A stretch of DNA of 64,000 nt from Candidatus Anammoxibacter sp. (GTDB lineage: Bacteria; Planctomycetota; Brocadiia; Brocadiales; Anammoxibacteraceae). The position numbers were made by a program, and so were the translations under genes. Numbering within the stretch: position 1 is the first letter of the stretch; the number at the start of each line of letters is the position of its first letter. The stretch is from contig JAIQZQ010000122.1 in assembly GCA_021777105.1 (NCBI GenBank), forward strand, positions 123,527 through 187,526, written 5' to 3'. Below the pieces are notes generated by a model that saw only the letters and a list, made by a program, of their open reading frames with translations, was not told the DNA's origin and made no database searches. Shown here in pieces: positions 60,971 to 64,000 of this stretch.

Positions 60971-61712
60971 AGGAGCTGTCTTTATAAGTTATTTAAGCTT
61001 TTATAACACATCCGCAATGATGGTTCAGGTTATAGTCCGCCAAAACCTGAACTAATAAAGCTCCGGCAAGCTAAATGATCCGATAGGAATATTATCACCT
61101 TTGATTTCGTGATCGTCAATCGAAATTTATGTCTCGCTGTTTTCGCCGGAGCCACATTGATATAAAAACTGCTCAGTGTTAAGCCGTTAATTGGCGGGGG
61201 GGGGTAATGCATTACAGGCTCAAGCGTCAAAACGGTATTTTATTAATTCAAAATATCATTTTGCGCAAACAAAGCGCCATGGTCAACCCGGAGTTGCGCT
61301 AATGTCGTATTAACGCAGTGAACGCAACGCAGAGCGCTAAAAGGCAAAAGCTAATTAACCATGGATATAGCAAAAGGTAAAAAATTTGTTATAAATGAAA
61401 ACGGAGCTGCTTGTCTGCTCTAGTGAGAATTATCCCCTGAGGGGATAAAAATGAATATTTCTATATTTCTCTGCGATCCTCTGCGGCCTCTGCGTTTATT
61501 ATAACCAATGGCTTTTTAGAGTGATACTTAACGATAAGAAGGTAATCTAATAATATTACAAATGAGCTGATTTCAAGATTAATCAATTTTGGTTATTGAG
61601 ATGCAAATGATCAGTTTAACGCAGAGCGCGCGGAGAACGCAGAGAAAAGCAAAAAGCGAATATATAACAAAGATTAAGGGCCTTTGAAATATGAATGGCA
61701 CAATGCGGGAGC
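60971..61712. other. Noncoding repeat region
   Basis: About 740 bases, no supported gene. Contains a nine-G run (61196-61204), a diverged copy of the 53-bp repeat (about 61396-61437), and the repeat unit 61448-61650 with CTCTGCGGCCTCTGCGTTTAT and TTTCAAGATTAATCAATTTTGG that recurs at 62155-62345. Confidence 0.6.
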
Positions 61713-62024
61713 TTAAAATAATTTTATGATTGCGACGGCAACGCCGACTGTTCCAACTATGATTGTGAATATTTTGACAAGAAGGTCTTTTTGGGAAGCT
61801 ATCAAGCGGGTTTCCGATTCGCTTATCTGGAGCTTCAATTTACCTAGCTTAATATCAAGGTCTTTGTTTTGCTTGTCGTGTTCATTGCGAGTGAACTCTT
61901 TGAGGTCTTCCTGGCTGTCCGCATGGGATTCCTCAATGGCGTCTGCAAGTGTTTCCGCCTGTTCATGAGTAAAACCGGCGGATTCAAAGTTTCTGACGTT
62001 TTTTAGTTCTTTAGTAATAGGCAT
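61713..62024 (-). CDS. DUF1640/CCDC90-like coiled-coil membrane protein
   Basis: 103 residues from ATG 62024 (a TTG at 62039 is also possible). VRNFESAGFTHEQAETLADAI is the DUF1640 opening; a charged coiled coil (about 35-80, RNEHDKQNKDLDIKLGKLKLQ) and one C-terminal membrane helix (VKIFTIIVGTVGVAVAIIKLF, partly) follow. In bacteria such genes are small, frequent and of unknown role. It stands alone between repeats. Confidence 0.75.
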   Translation of the reverse strand: MPITKELKNVRNFESAGFTHEQAETLADAIEESHADSQEDLKEFTRNEHDKQNKDLDIKLGKLKLQISESETRLIASQKDLLVKIFTIIVGTVGVAVAIIKLF

Positions 62025-62922
62025 CGCTACATTATACAAAATTATAATTTAATGTCAATGGAGCTAAATGACATATGTGCGGCCAGGACAAGCTGTGTTC
62101 GTCCGTTTCGGATATTAAGAGATTGCAAAATATTAGTTATAAGAACTAAATAAAATATTCATATATTACTCTGCGGTCCTCCGCGCTCTTTGCGGTCTCT
62201 GCGTTTATTATGACGAATATCTGTTTAAAGTGATGCTTAACGATAAGAAGATAATCTAAAAAATATTACAAATGAGCTAATTTCATGATGAATCAATTTT
62301 AGTTATTGAAACGCAAATGTTCATTTTAACGCAGAGAAAAGCAATAAATAAAAACTAGTGTGCTCTGTGAGCCTCTGCGTTTATTATGGCTTATGCTTGC
62401 TTAAAACAGAGCTTAACGAAAAGTGAATATTATCGTTTTATACGCTTTTGATCTTTATCATAGTATCTTTGTGGCTACTTTGCTTTTAAATTAGTGAAGA
62501 TTTGTGGAGATTAGTGGTTAAAACGCTTTTGCTTTTAATCTGTGCAATCAGTGAAATCTGTGGTTGCTTTTTGCTTTAGGCTTTTATTTGCCAACCGCCA
62601 ATTGCCAACCGCAAACTGAATTTGCTTTTTTGTCTTCGTGGCTCGCTTTTGCTTTTGCTTTTAAATTAGTGAAGATATGTGAGGATTAGTGGTTAAAACG
62701 CTTTTGTTTTTATAATTTTATCTGTGAAATCTGTGGTTTATGCTTTTGCTTTGGGCTTTTATTTGCCAACTGCCAATTGCCAACCGCAAACTGAATTTGC
62801 TTTTTTGTCTTCGTGGCTCGTTTTTGCTTTTAGCTTTTAAATTAGTGAAGATTTGTGAGGATTAGTGGTTAAAACGCTTTTACTTTTGGCTTTTACTTCG
62901 CAATATTATTACGGCTTAAGCG
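62025..62922. other. Noncoding tandem and dispersed repeats
   Basis: About 900 bases with no gene: repeat unit 62155-62345 (second copy of 61448-61650), a shorter third piece at about 62361-62415, then the 175-bp tandem repeat. Confidence 0.65.
62484..62893. repeat. 175-bp tandem repeat, 2.3 copies
   Basis: TTTTAAATTAGTGAAGAT begins copies at 62484, 62659 and 62835 (period 175 and 176). Each full unit carries GCCAATTGCCAACCGCAAAC and TTTGCTTTTTTGTCTTCGTGG. The copies differ at a few places. Confidence 0.8.
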
Positions 62923-63165
62923 CTAACCAAGAGCCAGAGGCATTTCCGCCTTTGCGCCGGTTGCCTCGTTTATGACCATAAATTTCCCCATCTCTTCACC
63001 CTTCATTTGTTCATTTGCGTTTAACAATTCGATGCCGTAAATCGCGCCGTCCGGAGCCATATCTACAAATAACTCATCGCTTATTTTAATTGTCTCTACT
63101 TCGCCTCCCTTTTCATGAAACCTTATATAAGCAATGTTGTAACGTGGATCGTAAGTAAATTTCAT
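62923..63165 (-). CDS. DUF2283 protein
   Basis: 80 residues: MKFTYDPRYNIAYIRFHEKGG, ISDELFVDMAPDGAIYGIELLNA is the DUF2283 pattern (D in DPRYNIAYI, then MAPDG-IYGIEIL). DUF2283 genes regularly follow DUF4258 genes, as here, and the pair is thought to be a toxin-antitoxin-like module. The upstream DUF4258 gene is frameshifted, so this gene may be an orphan. Confidence 0.88.
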   Translation of the reverse strand: MKFTYDPRYNIAYIRFHEKGGEVETIKISDELFVDMAPDGAIYGIELLNANEQMKGEEMGKFMVINEATGAKAEMPLALG

Positions 63166-63191
63166 AACTTTAATCCCCCAGGAGAGAATGT

Positions 63192-63444
63192 TTAAAAATA
63201 TTTTGTGACAATAGTAATCACGCGCCAGTCCACGCCTTCTTTAACCGCGTAAACTTCCACCTGTTTAATATTATAATATTTACCACGCCAGGTCACTATT
63301 ATAGGAAAAATTGCGGCGAAATCCCGCGCGGTTAAATTTAGCTGGAAATTGTTCGCCATGTTGCGCGGTTAGTTTTACCTCTTGCTCAGTTGCGCCACGT
63401 TCCTTCATGCGTTCTTTTGCATGTGAATGGATATGAATATGCAT
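63192..63444 (-). pseudogene. DUF4258 gene with a +1 frameshift
   Basis: From ATG 63444 (RBS AAAGGA nine bases before) the frame reads HAKERMKERGATEQEVKLTA, GEQFPAKFNRAGFRRNFSYN and then stops early after SDLAW. One frame over, from about 63293, it continues TWRGKYYNIKQVEVYAVKE then DWRVITIVTKYF and a stop at 63192. Together this is a complete DUF4258 protein (SPHA-ERM-ERGI, then W-VITV--KYF pattern). The length, 253 bases, is one more than a multiple of three. It heads the DUF2283 operon. Confidence 0.75.
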
Positions 63445-63620
63445 AAATTATATTCCTTTTTAGCGATTTTTAGTGACTTTCGTATTTTTCAAATGTACCA
63501 GAAATGAAAAATTTATCAATGGAATAGTATGGGCTCAGATTTATATCAAAATCATGACACACGCAATTTTTTAAGCTTTTCTAATTAATTTCTTATCTTC
63601 CCAATACTTAAAAACAAGAA

Positions 63621-63782
63621 AAGACAACAGGCTTGAGTTATAATGCAAGCCATGACAGATGGCTAAGGCAAAACAAAACCGTTAAACTCGATAGCGCAAA
63701 ACGCGGACAGGAGTTCGTCCTGGATTGCGATGAATACCCGGAATCTATTGAATGGACCGCAACAATTTTAAAGTCACTATAA
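63621..63782 (+). pseudogene. Broken copy of the Nmad3 gene 3' end
   Basis: Fifty-three codons read KTTGLSYNASHDRWLRQNK, TVKLDSAKRGQEFVLDCDE, YPESIEWTATILKSL and stop. This matches the end of the 56.9-57.8 kb gene nearly residue for residue, yet nothing upstream continues it. It is a 5'-truncated duplicate. Confidence 0.8.
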
Positions 63783-63842
63783 AAACGTGTTTAAATTGCC
63801 TAATGCAATATTTTACATTTAGGGTAGGAGAGACTTTATACT

Positions 63843-64000
63843 CCATTTAGGATCTTATTAATAATATTCTGACATTTTTTGACAAGATATTTAAATGTGT
63901 CATCAAATTCAAGAATTAATACATAATGTCTTAAGATCAACTATAATCGCAAAGCAAAAACGTTATGGAGCAGTCTACAAGACTGCTCCAGCTTTTAATT
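63843..64000. repeat. Dispersed repeat with GCAGTCTACAAGACTGC hairpin, forward copy
   Basis: Forward copy of the family seen reversed at 48204-48318: GGATCTTATTAATAATATTC at the left, CGCAAAGCAAAAACGTT and a GAGCAGTC/GACTGCTC hairpin at the right. It runs off the window end. Confidence 0.65.

Noticed and set aside
61030..61230. Small leftward frame with proline run
   Set aside because: The prolines come from the nine-G tract; no RBS and no domain-like text.
62484..62893. CRISPR array
   Set aside because: The 175-bp units are contiguous copies without short repeats and unique spacers; no cas gene is present.
1..64000. tRNA, rRNA or replication origin
   Set aside because: No tRNA T-loop pattern in a cloverleaf context, rRNA segment or DnaA-box cluster was recognised by eye.

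Overview
The window comes from a Gram-negative bacterium. Outer-envelope features (secreted and lipoprotein signals, a periplasmic HtrA protease) and many large hybrid sensor kinases show this. The mix of genes (a Gld-type ABC transporter with a DUF4340 partner, ADP-forming acetate-CoA ligase, RibBA, very large PAS/GAF kinases) and the low-to-middling G+C would suit a planctomycete (for example a relative of the Brocadiales) or another environmental phylum. That placement is inference; the window has no rRNA or tRNA gene to settle it.

Layout. 1-9.9 kb is mostly housekeeping: the end of a sugar-nucleotide epimerase gene, a phospholipid synthase, ribBA, and a leftward block with hpt, an ADP-forming acyl-CoA ligase, serA and a Uma2-family nuclease, then a secreted coiled-coil protein. 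9.9-21.7 kb is an accessory island. It holds an AlbA_2/Schlafen-type ATPase regulator between 50-bp direct repeats, a stretch dense in perfect palindromes, a 1415-residue NACHT-like NTPase ending in a PD-(D/E)XK nuclease domain, a DUF3800 gene translationally coupled to a small basic protein between ~205-bp direct repeats, and a TumE/TumA toxin-antitoxin pair. 21.8-36.4 kb holds a secreted GH26-like glycosidase and a signalling cluster of three hybrid kinases, one receiver-kinase and one response regulator.

36.6-44.5 kb has a 2-Cys peroxiredoxin, an ATPase/Toprim-like pair resembling abortive-infection systems, and a Gld-like ABC exporter operon split by palindromes. 44.9-49.7 kb pairs an HtrA protease with an unusual secreted Hsp20-like/pentapeptide-repeat fusion, then a sigma-54 activator with a degenerate receiver. 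50-57.8 kb mixes small antitoxin-like genes, ModA, a metallo-hydrolase, CobO, threonine synthase and an Nmad3 protein. 57.8-64 kb shows decay and rearrangement: a kinase/Hpt pair cut at a breakpoint, BrnT and DUF4258/DUF2283 pairs, a duplicated Nmad3 tail, and many dispersed or tandem noncoding repeats.

The strongest candidate for an undescribed system is the NACHT-nuclease and its neighbours at 10.4-19.8 kb. All functional statements rest on reading motifs by eye; no database search was run.
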